Positions 16,497 through 25,176 of a stretch of 64,000 nucleotides of DNA are shown here, piece by piece (the first letter of the stretch is position 1; the number at the start of each line of letters is the position of its first letter). Source of the stretch: Sedimentisphaerales bacterium (GTDB lineage Bacteria > Planctomycetota > Phycisphaerae > Sedimentisphaerales > SM23-30). The stretch covers positions 1 to 64,000 of the forward strand of contig JANQJS010000055.1 of the NCBI GenBank assembly GCA_028281535.1. The letters run 5' to 3'. The position numbers and the translations under genes were made by a program. The notes beneath the pieces were generated by a model. The model saw only the letters and a program-made list of their open reading frames with translations. It did not search any database and had not been told where the DNA came from.

Positions 16497-17123
16497 ATGC
16501 AGCTAACGGTTGATAAATCGGATGGCACACGTGAAGTCTATCTGCACACGAAAGTGCTGGGAACCATTGCCATGGCAATGAGTGATTGTGATGTTTATGA
16601 TGGGATGCAAGCTAATAAACTTTCTGAGGCTGTTACGACATATCTCCGTCGTCAGTATGACAGTAGTTTGGTTGCATCAGATGAAATTCACGCAATGATT
16701 GTTGCGGTTTTAACTGACACGACCTATGAAACAGTTGCGCTTAGTTTGCATGATCATCGAATGCTTAGACATATTCGGCGTGGTCGTGTAGAAGTTTACT
16801 CTTCGAGCGAAATTAATGAACAACAATTGCTTTACTCTAATAGTGATACCGAATTTGATGATGAAAGTTCTGCTCAGCCGTGGAATAAATCCATCATTGT
16901 CAAGGATCTGGTTGGTGAGAGTGAGCTGGACGTACAAATGGCACGGGCGATTGCCAGTGCTGTTGAAGAGAAAGTCCTGAGACTAGAATGCTGCAGTGTG
17001 TCGTCATCTCTGGTAAAGGAACTGGTCTGCCATGAGATTTACCATATGAGAAAAGCCGAAAAGGCTTTGGCTGAGCAGGTTAAAATCGAGGCGGAGGATC
17101 ATCTGGTTGCTACCGTTTGTTAA
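16497..17123 (+). CDS. Stand-alone ATP-cone domain protein, NrdR partner
   Basis: A 208-residue protein without a zinc ribbon. Residues 1-100 look like an ATP-cone: LTVDKSDGTREVY, a helical middle, then LVASDEIHAMIVAVLTDT and a final RHIRRGRVEVY. A second half (from about residue 128) has WNKSIIVKDLVGESELD...SSSLVKELVCHEI, which resembles the helix set that follows ATP-cones in ribonucleotide reductases. There is no catalytic domain. AGGAG precedes the ATG and it is 13 bp from nrdR, so co-transcription is very likely. A regulatory role in nucleotide sensing with NrdR is inference. Confidence 0.7.
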   Translation: MQLTVDKSDGTREVYLHTKVLGTIAMAMSDCDVYDGMQANKLSEAVTTYLRRQYDSSLVASDEIHAMIVAVLTDTTYETVALSLHDHRMLRHIRRGRVEVYSSSEINEQQLLYSNSDTEFDDESSAQPWNKSIIVKDLVGESELDVQMARAIASAVEEKVLRLECCSVSSSLVKELVCHEIYHMRKAEKALAEQVKIEAEDHLVATVC

Positions 17124-17181
17124 GATGTCGGACAACTAAGATCCGGACGGTAGCAACTAAAATAGAAGACAATAGAGCTTT

Positions 17182-17359
17182 TGGTGTGAAGTACGCCACG
17201 GCCAGAAACTCTTTATTATCTTAGCTTTGGCAAGGATGATCAGAGCAAACAAAACAAGCACCATGAGGGTGCGACTAAACGTCAGCAAGGACGCTTGGTC
17301 AGGTGTAGGTGGCAAGGAAGCTGTCCCTGTACTGCGGTATTTTCAGGGCCGCACCTGAC
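17182..17359. ncRNA. Hairpin-rich intergenic segment, candidate structured RNA
   Basis: Four successive hairpins lie in the gap between two convergent genes: TGGTGT/ACGCCA (17182-17198), GCACC/GGTGC (17258-17272), CGTC/GACG (17280-17293) and a larger one whose outer stem GTCAGGTG/CACCTGAC (17298-17305 with 17352-17359) encloses CCCTG/CAGGG. Spacing is tight and no ORF with coding character covers it on the plus strand. I could not match it to RNase P, tmRNA, SRP RNA, 6S or a known riboswitch. Strand is uncertain. Confidence 0.4.
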
Positions 17360-17391
17360 TATTTAATCTTGTATGATGTTTGTAATTATAG

Positions 17392-17411
17392 CCCGGAAAT
17401 TTTATACCGGG
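17392..17411. terminator. Short hairpin after rnc
   Basis: CCCGG and CCGGG arms with a 10-nt AT-rich loop lie about 30 bp beyond the rnc stop on its strand. There is no good T run on either side, so termination is only a suggestion. Confidence 0.3.
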
Positions 17412-17439
17412 TCTTGCTGGGGGAAGTTGCGGGGATATT

Positions 17440-18192
17440 TTATTTTTCTTCAATAGACGATTCTGATTTCATGGAAGCGAAAAAAGGAGCGTCTTGCGCG
17501 ATGATGTTAAGTTCTTTTAGCGTGTTAAACGCTGCCGTTTGTTCAGCTTCTTTTTTACTGGGGCCCCAAGCGCTGTTGAATCTACGTTCGCCGATGACGA
17601 CGGATACTTCAAAGCACTTGCTGTGATCGGGTCCTTTTTCATCCAGAACTTCGTAAGTGGGGGTTGTGTCCAACATTTGCTGTGCATGCTGTTGGAGCAT
17701 GGACTTGTAGTTTTCCTGATGTTGATCAGCATCCGCTTCATCAAGAAGAGGACCAAAATTAGTGACAATGAATTCGCGAGACGCTTCATGTCCACCATCT
17801 TTGAATATGGCACCGATGATCGATTCCAATGCTGCGGCACGACAAGAAAGCGGTAGCTTTGACATCGTTCCCATGCCTTTGCCTACTCGAAGAAATTTTT
17901 CAAGTTCAAGCTTGTCAGCGATACGAGCACAGGTTCTTCGCGACACAAGCATGCTTTTAATTTTGGTTAACTGCCCTTCAAGGTAGTTGGGAAAACGACT
18001 ATATAGTTCATGGCAAATGACCATGCCAAGTACGGCATCGCCTAGGAATTCTAAGCGTTCATTGCTACTGAGTCGATCATCCGCAATCGAAGCATGGATG
18101 AGAGCGATTTTCAGAAGCTCAGGATTATTGAATTCATATCCAATGGCTTGCTGGCATAGATCCAGCGCATAGCTAGACTCGATTTGTGTCAT
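17440..18192 (-). CDS. rnc: Ribonuclease III
   Basis: Double-strand-specific endoribonuclease for rRNA and mRNA processing, 250 residues. The RNase III signature ERLEFLGDAVLG is present near residue 42, with the metal-binding Glu/Asp downstream (ALESIIGAIFKDGG), followed by a C-terminal dsRNA-binding domain from about residue 165 (NYKSMLQQHAQQ...FNSAWGPSKKEAEQTAA). The ATG follows AGAAGAAG. It converges with the nrdR operon across the hairpin-rich gap. Confidence 0.96.
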   Translation of the reverse strand: MTQIESSYALDLCQQAIGYEFNNPELLKIALIHASIADDRLSSNERLEFLGDAVLGMVICHELYSRFPNYLEGQLTKIKSMLVSRRTCARIADKLELEKFLRVGKGMGTMSKLPLSCRAAALESIIGAIFKDGGHEASREFIVTNFGPLLDEADADQHQENYKSMLQQHAQQMLDTTPTYEVLDEKGPDHSKCFEVSVVIGERRFNSAWGPSKKEAEQTAAFNTLKELNIIAQDAPFFASMKSESSIEEK

Positions 18193-18513
18193 TTTTTCTT
18201 CTTCTGGGGAACTAAGCCGAGGACGAAAAGGGCTTTGAAAATTGAACTGAAGCCATCTTCGTCGAAGGCTTGTGTTTCTCTTATTTTTAGAGAAATACTA
18301 CTTTTAATTATCTTTTAAGTATACTTTAAATCGACTTTTCAGTCAATATGAAATCATGCAATTATCCCCTATATCGGCAGATTCGCCGGTCATCATGATC
18401 TAAATTTATCACAATAAATAAACCCAAATTACTTGTTATTCACTCGATGGCCGATAAAATAATACGTATCAAAGATTAAGAAAACTTCTTAGCCCCACAA
18501 GAAAAGGTGAAAT
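18193..18513. other. Divergent promoter region between rnc and the S55 peptidase gene
   Basis: A strongly AT-rich 321-bp gap with no ORF of coding character. On the plus strand TTGTTA (18433-18438), 16 nt and TAAAAT (18455-18460) make a plausible promoter for the peptidase gene. The rnc promoter must lie on the minus strand in the same gap; I cannot name its boxes. Confidence 0.5.
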
Positions 18514-20379
18514 ATGCGTCTTCTACATTCTACGACTTGTCGATTATGGGTCATTGCTTTCCTATCTTACCAACTCTTTTTTACAACATTTGTGGCTGCG
18601 AGCCAATTTGATCCAGCTATACATATTGATCCCAGTGAAATTAAGCGAGGTATGCGAGGGTATGGATTAACGGTTTTTCAGGGCACCAAGATTGAACGGT
18701 TTGATGTTGAAGTGGTTTCTGTGATGAAAAATTTTCAGCCGGGTCGTGATGCGATTTTAATTATGTGTGATGATCCGAGATTTGATCTCGCTAAAGGTGT
18801 GCAGGGGGTGAGTGGTTCACCCGTATTTTTTAATGAGCGTCTTGCTGGCGCGATGGCATTTGGTTGGCCTTATGGTGTGCAGCCTCTGTATGGTGTTACA
18901 CCAATTCGCCAGATGTTGGATGTACAGAAGACGGGGATCGCATCAAAGAAATCTCTTGAATCAGATCGTCGAGCCTCTATGACGTTTGACAAATCCTATT
19001 ATGAAAATCTTATGCGGGAAACATTATTAACCAAAGAAGATCTAACGCGTGTTGCTAAAGCAGCTGGTTTGATCAAGTCTGATCTACATCTAAATCAATC
19101 CAAAGGGCCTGTATCATTGTTATCGCCATCGTTGACGGTTAATGGGTTGAATTCACAAGCCCTAGCGGTTTTTCAGGAAGCGATTCCCGGTTTATCTTTA
19201 GCAACAGGTTTGTCGGCAGGCAGCGGAGATGAAGGCAACTCTGAAGTTACTTTAGAGCGAGGTTCTGCGATTACTGTGCCGCTGATTACTGGCGATTTAA
19301 ATAGTGCTGTTTTGGGAACGGTTACGGAAGTGATTGATGGTAATGTGTATGCCTTTGGTCATGCCTGGAATAGTACTGGGCAATCGGCTTGGCCCATGGC
19401 AACGGGATATATCCATACCTTTGTGAACCGAAATAATATTTCATTTAAATTAGGCACTGCTATGAATGTCGTTGGCAGCTTATTAGCCGATGAGACCGCA
19501 GCGGTGTATGGGCAGGTGGGTGACAAGGTGGATATGACCCCTGTGACGATCGAAATGCGATGGGATTATATTGACACCGTTAAAACGTTTGAAATGCAGA
19601 TTGCCCAGGATGATTCAATCGGGGCAATGTTGGCGGCAGTATCTGTTGTGAATAGTCTTTTATATCGAGGGCAAATGCCTACTGTTCACTCATTAAAGTA
19701 TGAAGGGCGTGTTGAATTTGATCGAGGACCGGCTTTGACTTATTCTAATATGTCATCAGGTGCCGGGGTGCAAGATTTCGTGATTGATATGTTGCAGCCG
19801 CTAAGTATTATCAGTTTAAATCCATATGAAAAGGTTCGTATTACTAAAGTTGATTTTCGTGTGACGATGACCGATCAGGATTCCTTGCATTATATAAAAA
19901 ATATGGATTTAGCAAGACAGGTGTATGCTCCAGGTGAAACCATCCATGCAAAAATGACTTTGGAACCCTTGCGTGAACCTGAGTATGTTAAAACCTTTTC
20001 GTTGTCATTGCCGAAAGACTTGAAAGAGGGCAAATATAAAATTAATGTAGGTTCGTATTTAAATTATATGTCCGATTTGCAGAAAACTCAGCCACAAAAA
20101 TTTAGAGCCTATGATCTGGAAGGTATTCAGCGTGTGATGCAAGAACGATTAAATATTACACGAAATGGTCTTTATATGACTATGGCGTTGCCCAAAGATA
20201 GTATTATGATTGAGGGGGAAACGTTTAATCATCTGCCTCCAACGCGAGCGATGCTTTTGGATAACACCTCTCGAGCAAAAGATGGCGTGGTATTTGGCTC
20301 ACTACTAACGGCGCATCATCCTACCGATTACCTGGTAATGGGAAAAGCTACTTTTGATATAGTTGTGAAAGAGGATTAG
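18514..20379 (+). CDS. SpoIVB peptidase S55 domain protein
   Basis: A 621-residue exported or membrane-anchored protein with a signal/anchor segment at residues 11-28. The S55 region is recognisable: MRGYGLTVFQGT near the N-terminus, GVQGVSGSPVFF at about residue 92-105 with the presumed catalytic serine in SGSP, and GNVYAFGHAWN around 280. The C-terminal half (about 350-621) is beta-rich with a surface-exposed, domain-like pattern and has no known motif. In sporulating Firmicutes SpoIVB signals across membranes; here, in a non-sporulating context, an envelope signalling or processing role is inferred. AAAGGTG precedes the ATG. Confidence 0.82.
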   Translation: MRLLHSTTCRLWVIAFLSYQLFFTTFVAASQFDPAIHIDPSEIKRGMRGYGLTVFQGTKIERFDVEVVSVMKNFQPGRDAILIMCDDPRFDLAKGVQGVSGSPVFFNERLAGAMAFGWPYGVQPLYGVTPIRQMLDVQKTGIASKKSLESDRRASMTFDKSYYENLMRETLLTKEDLTRVAKAAGLIKSDLHLNQSKGPVSLLSPSLTVNGLNSQALAVFQEAIPGLSLATGLSAGSGDEGNSEVTLERGSAITVPLITGDLNSAVLGTVTEVIDGNVYAFGHAWNSTGQSAWPMATGYIHTFVNRNNISFKLGTAMNVVGSLLADETAAVYGQVGDKVDMTPVTIEMRWDYIDTVKTFEMQIAQDDSIGAMLAAVSVVNSLLYRGQMPTVHSLKYEGRVEFDRGPALTYSNMSSGAGVQDFVIDMLQPLSIISLNPYEKVRITKVDFRVTMTDQDSLHYIKNMDLARQVYAPGETIHAKMTLEPLREPEYVKTFSLSLPKDLKEGKYKINVGSYLNYMSDLQKTQPQKFRAYDLEGIQRVMQERLNITRNGLYMTMALPKDSIMIEGETFNHLPPTRAMLLDNTSRAKDGVVFGSLLTAHHPTDYLVMGKATFDIVVKED

Positions 20380-20390
20380 ACAATCTAGTC

Positions 20391-21554
20391 CTATTTCATC
20401 TGTTTAAGAAATGCTTTTAAATCTTTCAGGTTGGTATGTGTGTTTCGCCAAACAACGCCATTGCGATACAGAGTCATGAAAACACTTCGCCATATAATGT
20501 AAATTAATATACCGCTGGTCAAACAGAAAAATAAACCTAACCATGGTTTGATATTGTGTTCTCTGGCTAGCGTTGCGTAGGTCGTAATCTGCAGAGTAAT
20601 CACCGCCAAGTAGAACCATTGCCCCGGCTGGTTTAAGAACCATAACCCTATATATGGGAAAATGGATATGGTAAATATGGTGAAGCTTGCTAATAGAGCA
20701 AGCATAATACTATATCGTAAACCAGCAAAGCTATTTTTTGTTAATCCATGTATGCATTCACGCAACGAGCTGTACCATTCTAGTTTTATCAAGTCTTTGC
20801 CATAGGCGACTCTTTGGGTGAAGCCTTTGCTTTTAACGCGTTTGCCTAGTTTCATGTCATCGTCGCTGCAAAGGGCTATGGCTTGATGTGTTCCTATGGC
20901 TTGATACACGTCTGATTTAATCATGTTGAATGCGCCGACGCCAATGTGCCATCGACTTTTTGGGTTTGCTGCTCGCCAAGGCAGAGAAAATAATGAGAAA
21001 TAAACTAGAAATGTCCCAACAAACATTTCAAGCAATCGATTTGGGCAAGTGGCTATCGGGGTAATGGCAAGATGGTCACATTCTGTTGTTTCAAAATAGT
21101 GGGTCGATTTTTTTAATGTATCGGGTGACATAATGATGTCCGCATCGGTAAACAGGAGTATGTCACCTTGTGCTATTTTTGTTCCTTGGTAAAGACCATG
21201 TGTTTTTCCCAGCCATTGCTTGGGTAGTGTGTCAATATGAATGACCTGAAGGTGAGGGTGTTGGTCTGAAAGATTGTCTAAAATAGGTTTTGTTTGATCA
21301 CTGGAGCGATCATTGATCGCAATGACTTCGAAGTCCGGGTAGTCCTGGTTTAGCATGGACTCTACAGCTTTTTTGATATGTTTTTCTTCATCCCGCGCGG
21401 AAAAAACAATGCTGACTTTAGGATAGTTGGATGATTTTTCAGAGGTAAACTCTTTGAGTTGTTTAATGGTGCGAGAGCCAATCAGCATTTCGAGGGAGGT
21501 TAGCAGTTGTATAATAAATGTTCCGGCTGCCAAATAAAGCAGAGCTGTGTCCAT
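20391..21554 (-). CDS. Membrane glycosyltransferase, family 2
   Basis: A 387-residue GT2 enzyme using a nucleotide-sugar. An N-terminal membrane span precedes the GT-A domain with VSIVFSARDEE, VIAINDRSSD and ILLFTDADI (the DxD-type metal site), then CSDDDMKLGKRVK and RWHIGVGAFN, and C-terminal membrane spans. The organisation is like the hopanoid/carotenoid-type GT2 proteins (HpnB, CrtQ). Its ATG directly follows the TAA of the upstream fusion gene (TAAATG), so both are in one operon; a job in lipid glycosylation fits. Confidence 0.85.
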   Translation of the reverse strand: MDTALLYLAAGTFIIQLLTSLEMLIGSRTIKQLKEFTSEKSSNYPKVSIVFSARDEEKHIKKAVESMLNQDYPDFEVIAINDRSSDQTKPILDNLSDQHPHLQVIHIDTLPKQWLGKTHGLYQGTKIAQGDILLFTDADIIMSPDTLKKSTHYFETTECDHLAITPIATCPNRLLEMFVGTFLVYFSLFSLPWRAANPKSRWHIGVGAFNMIKSDVYQAIGTHQAIALCSDDDMKLGKRVKSKGFTQRVAYGKDLIKLEWYSSLRECIHGLTKNSFAGLRYSIMLALLASFTIFTISIFPYIGLWFLNQPGQWFYLAVITLQITTYATLAREHNIKPWLGLFFCLTSGILIYIIWRSVFMTLYRNGVVWRNTHTNLKDLKAFLKQMK

Positions 21555-24500
21555 TTAGGATTTATCCCCAGTTGATTTTTTGTCCAGAGCTATTTGGCGT
21601 AAGCCTTTGATGTCGAGTTTTCCTGAGCCGAGTAGTGGCATTTCATCAACAAGGAAATAGTTGTCTTTTCTGGGACGCGATAAATTTGATAAATTGCTTT
21701 GGTCAATCAATTGATAAAGTTGTTCAATCTCACCAGCTTCCTGGGTATATAGCACGATAAGTTGTTCGCCTTTTTTGTCATCAGGGACGGATGTTACTGC
21801 AACGACTTGTTGTTCGGTGTTTAGGCCACTGAGTAATACTTCTTCAATTGCTCCGTGAGGAATCATTTCGCCGCCAAGTTTACTGAATCGTGCCAAGCGG
21901 TCAGTAATCGTTATAAAACCATCTTCATCCAGTTTGGCAATATCGCCTGTGTGATACCAGCCATCCTGAATGGCTTGCTCTGTTCGGTCGATGTCATTGA
22001 TATATCCTTTCATGACATTTGGCCCCTTGATTAATAGCAGGCCTTCTTCATTCATGCCTAGTGTCTCAAGCGTGTTGGGGTCGACGACTTTTGGACATAC
22101 GCATGGGATAGGATGGCCAACAGAGCCTTCTTTTGTTCCGACCTGATAAAAGCCATCAAACTCTACATCGGCCAGGTTTAATGATACCAAAGGAGATAAT
22201 TCTGTTGCACCATAGCCTTCACGCGGCCTGACACCAAATCGCTTTTCAAACATATCAGCGATTCTGGATTTGAGTTTTTCTGCCCCTGCAATCACAATTC
22301 TGATATGCTTAAAACATTCAGGATCGACTTTTCGAATATACATCGTTAAGAATGTGGGGGTGGAGAGCAATGCGGTTGATTTATGTTTTTTAGCCATGTC
22401 GCCTATGGTTTCACTGTCCAAAGGATTGGCATGGTACACGACTGAAATGCCGACTATTAGTGGGAACCAGAAGGTAAAGACATAACCAAAGGAATGGAAG
22501 AATGGTAGCATGCCGCAAATATTTTCGTCTGGTTTAAAACGAATCACATCCTGGCCTGCATTGATATTTGAAATAATGTTATAATGGCTGAGCATGATAC
22601 CTTTGGGCCGTGCCGTAGAACCGGAAGAAAAAATAATGGTTGCAATCGCATCCGGGTCCGCGGTGAATTGTTTAGCGAGGATATATTTGGGGCAAAAGCG
22701 TGCCAGGAGAAATGCAATTACTTTATCTTGAGTGGTGATTTCAGGACGAACATCTTCCAGATAGATAAGTTTTTCTTCAGGTAAGTCTAAGTCGATTTTT
22801 TCAATGAACGCTCTGCTGGTAACAATGTAATTCAGTTCAGATTGTTCAATGGTTGAATAGAGTGCATCTTTGCTGAGTGTGAAATTTAAATTTACCGATG
22901 TGCGTTGCATGATTGCAATAGCCAGATTACAAATCGCAGTAGGGGATGCAGATGGCAGTGCTACGCCAATTTGTTTGTCCTCTTTAACAATGGTTTTAAG
23001 TTTTCTCGCCATTACAATGGAAGCGATTAAAGTTTTGCCATAGGTGAACGTTCTGTCGGATGAATCGCTGATGGCTTTTTTAAACCAATGGCGGCGAACT
23101 GTGCTGATAAATTTGTAACTGAGTGTATCTTTTTTAGTTTTACGACTTTCAATATAGTCCGTTGATAATTCCATGACCGCTTGGCGGGCTTGCCAGGCAG
23201 TTGTTTCTGTGGGCATCGGTTTTCCAAAGATGACTGAAACCGGATAGGGAATCTGTTTAGGAAAGAATGACATCAATTTGCCCCGGTAATGGCTCAAGAT
23301 ACTACCCCAAATACCTCCGATATAAACAGGGATAATGGGTGCGTCGGTGTTTTTGACAATTTTCTCAAATCCACTTTTAAAGCTTTGCATATTTCCGTTT
23401 TTGGTGAGTGCTCCTTCAGGGAAAATACAAACCAGTTCTCCATTTTCTAAAGCGGTTCTTGCCTGCTTGAGCGAATTTATGATTTCTTTGGGCGGGTCAT
23501 TGTTTGAAATGGGAATAACGCCCGCTAGTTTAGTTAAAGGCCTAAGGTACCACTTAAAGCAAAGTTCCCGTGCCATGAGAAAACGCACAAGTCGTTGTTG
23601 TGATATCACGATCATCACAGCATCGACCCAGGAGGCATGATTGCAGACAAGCAATGCCGGCCCTTTTTGTGGAACGTTTTCAAGCCCGCTCATTTTGACA
23701 CGGTAGAGTAGACGCGTAATAAATAAAAAGACGACTCGGGCAAAAAACTCTGGTAAGATTTTCAAAATGGAAATCGTAAGTATCAGGACGCAGAGGCCTA
23801 AAACTTTAAACGTTTCTTGTGATGTATAACCAAATACATCATTCAGCAGGTAGGTTACGACCCCAGAAAGGCAAACACCCACCCAGCCAATAAAATAGGA
23901 TGCTGCTAGAATTTCTCCCAGTTGTTTAGGTGGGCTGTAATATTGTACATAGGCGTGCAGGGGGACAATAAATAACCCACCACTGAGACCTAATGTGAAC
24001 ATGAATATTTCACAGATAATTTTAGGTGGATTATCAATACTCCCTAATGTAAAAAAGGAAATGGTTAATCCAACGGCACCTAAGGGGACCAATCCTAGCT
24101 CAACTCCGCGACCAGATATTTTTCCAGCTAACATCGATCCTAAGCCAATCCCTAATGCTGCGATGAGAAAGAGAAAACCTGATTCTTCTGCAGTCATATT
24201 AAGGACTTGTTGCCCGAATGGAACCACGCTGGTTTGAACAAATCCACCGATAAACATAAAACATGCCGATGCGTAAATCACAAGTACCATGGCTTTGTTT
24301 GAGCGGATTGATGACATCGTTTTATAAATATCTTTGATGAATATTAATGAGGCTTTGTGTTTACCACCGGCTGGAGGAGTTTTTTTTATAAAAAGGCTGA
24401 TGATGACACCAACCACAGCCGTGGCAACGCAAAAAAGAGTTGTTATTGCATAATGTTGTGATAGTGGATCTTCCGGATTATTAAGAGACATTTGTTTGGC

Positions 24501-25025
24501 AAAATCTGAAAGCTTTAATCCAAGCGTTGTCCCTGCAATAATTGCCAGATTGGTCACCATTTCCAAAAAACCATTGGCTTTGGAAATCGCTTCTTTATCG
24601 ACCAGTTCAGGTACGATGCCATATTTAGAAGGCCCAAAAAAGGCACTTTGCATTGCCATAAAAAAGAGCATTGCGTAAAGGAATATTTCATTACCACTTA
24701 AAAAAGCCAGGCATGCGATTGACATGACTAAAATTTCTGTGCATTTCACCGTGACCAAAATGTTTCGTTTACTAATTCGATCGGCGAGATTGCCAGCAAA
24801 TGCAGAAAAGATTAAAAATGGTAATACGAAAATGACTGTACCCAGTGATGTTACCATACTGGATGACATTGACGAACCTGATGCGTCAAGATTACCAATG
24901 AGAAATCCGATCAGAATCCATCGGAAAATATTATCATTGAATGCACCAAGAAATGCAGTTGCACTCATCCAATAAAGGGATGGTGTGAGTTTGCCCTGAT
25001 GTGATAGTGATTCGCCTTTTTCCAT
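21555..25025 (-). CDS. Three-domain MFS transporter / PlsC acyltransferase / acyl-ACP synthetase fusion
   Basis: An 1,156-residue protein joining three activities for recycling lysophospholipids: an LplT-like MFS permease (about residues 1-430, ten or more membrane spans), a PlsC-type acyltransferase (about 440-630; NHASWVDAV as the HX4D motif, FPEGALTKNG) and an acyl-ACP synthetase/AMP-ligase domain (about 640-1150; IFSSGSTARPKG P-loop, GYGATELSPLVS, YHTGDIAKLDEDGF). In E. coli the permease LplT and the bifunctional Aas are two proteins from adjacent genes; here all are in one chain, as in some other bacteria. The GT2 gene follows with no gap. Confidence 0.92.
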   Translation of the reverse strand: MEKGESLSHQGKLTPSLYWMSATAFLGAFNDNIFRWILIGFLIGNLDASGSSMSSSMVTSLGTVIFVLPFLIFSAFAGNLADRISKRNILVTVKCTEILVMSIACLAFLSGNEIFLYAMLFFMAMQSAFFGPSKYGIVPELVDKEAISKANGFLEMVTNLAIIAGTTLGLKLSDFAKQMSLNNPEDPLSQHYAITTLFCVATAVVGVIISLFIKKTPPAGGKHKASLIFIKDIYKTMSSIRSNKAMVLVIYASACFMFIGGFVQTSVVPFGQQVLNMTAEESGFLFLIAALGIGLGSMLAGKISGRGVELGLVPLGAVGLTISFFTLGSIDNPPKIICEIFMFTLGLSGGLFIVPLHAYVQYYSPPKQLGEILAASYFIGWVGVCLSGVVTYLLNDVFGYTSQETFKVLGLCVLILTISILKILPEFFARVVFLFITRLLYRVKMSGLENVPQKGPALLVCNHASWVDAVMIVISQQRLVRFLMARELCFKWYLRPLTKLAGVIPISNNDPPKEIINSLKQARTALENGELVCIFPEGALTKNGNMQSFKSGFEKIVKNTDAPIIPVYIGGIWGSILSHYRGKLMSFFPKQIPYPVSVIFGKPMPTETTAWQARQAVMELSTDYIESRKTKKDTLSYKFISTVRRHWFKKAISDSSDRTFTYGKTLIASIVMARKLKTIVKEDKQIGVALPSASPTAICNLAIAIMQRTSVNLNFTLSKDALYSTIEQSELNYIVTSRAFIEKIDLDLPEEKLIYLEDVRPEITTQDKVIAFLLARFCPKYILAKQFTADPDAIATIIFSSGSTARPKGIMLSHYNIISNINAGQDVIRFKPDENICGMLPFFHSFGYVFTFWFPLIVGISVVYHANPLDSETIGDMAKKHKSTALLSTPTFLTMYIRKVDPECFKHIRIVIAGAEKLKSRIADMFEKRFGVRPREGYGATELSPLVSLNLADVEFDGFYQVGTKEGSVGHPIPCVCPKVVDPNTLETLGMNEEGLLLIKGPNVMKGYINDIDRTEQAIQDGWYHTGDIAKLDEDGFITITDRLARFSKLGGEMIPHGAIEEVLLSGLNTEQQVVAVTSVPDDKKGEQLIVLYTQEAGEIEQLYQLIDQSNLSNLSRPRKDNYFLVDEMPLLGSGKLDIKGLRQIALDKKSTGDKS

Positions 25026-25176
25026 GTTTACTTTATACGTAAAAAGTTAGTTTGAATCAAGATAAGTTCTCAATTCATCATTATTTCTGATCAGACGCCA
25101 TAGTTGAGCTGTGGGTCGTATTAGAATCCTTTTGGTCCTGTTTCTAGGAGGCATTTGCAGGATGCCCTAATAATCA

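Noticed and set aside
17298-17359. Resemblance to SRP RNA (GGTCAGG...GGAAGC) and to cobalamin riboswitch pieces
   Set aside because: The SRP apical loop pairing does not form, since the strings are separated by 12 nt instead of 7, and the cobalamin core is not complete. The location, downstream of the genes, also does not suit a riboswitch.
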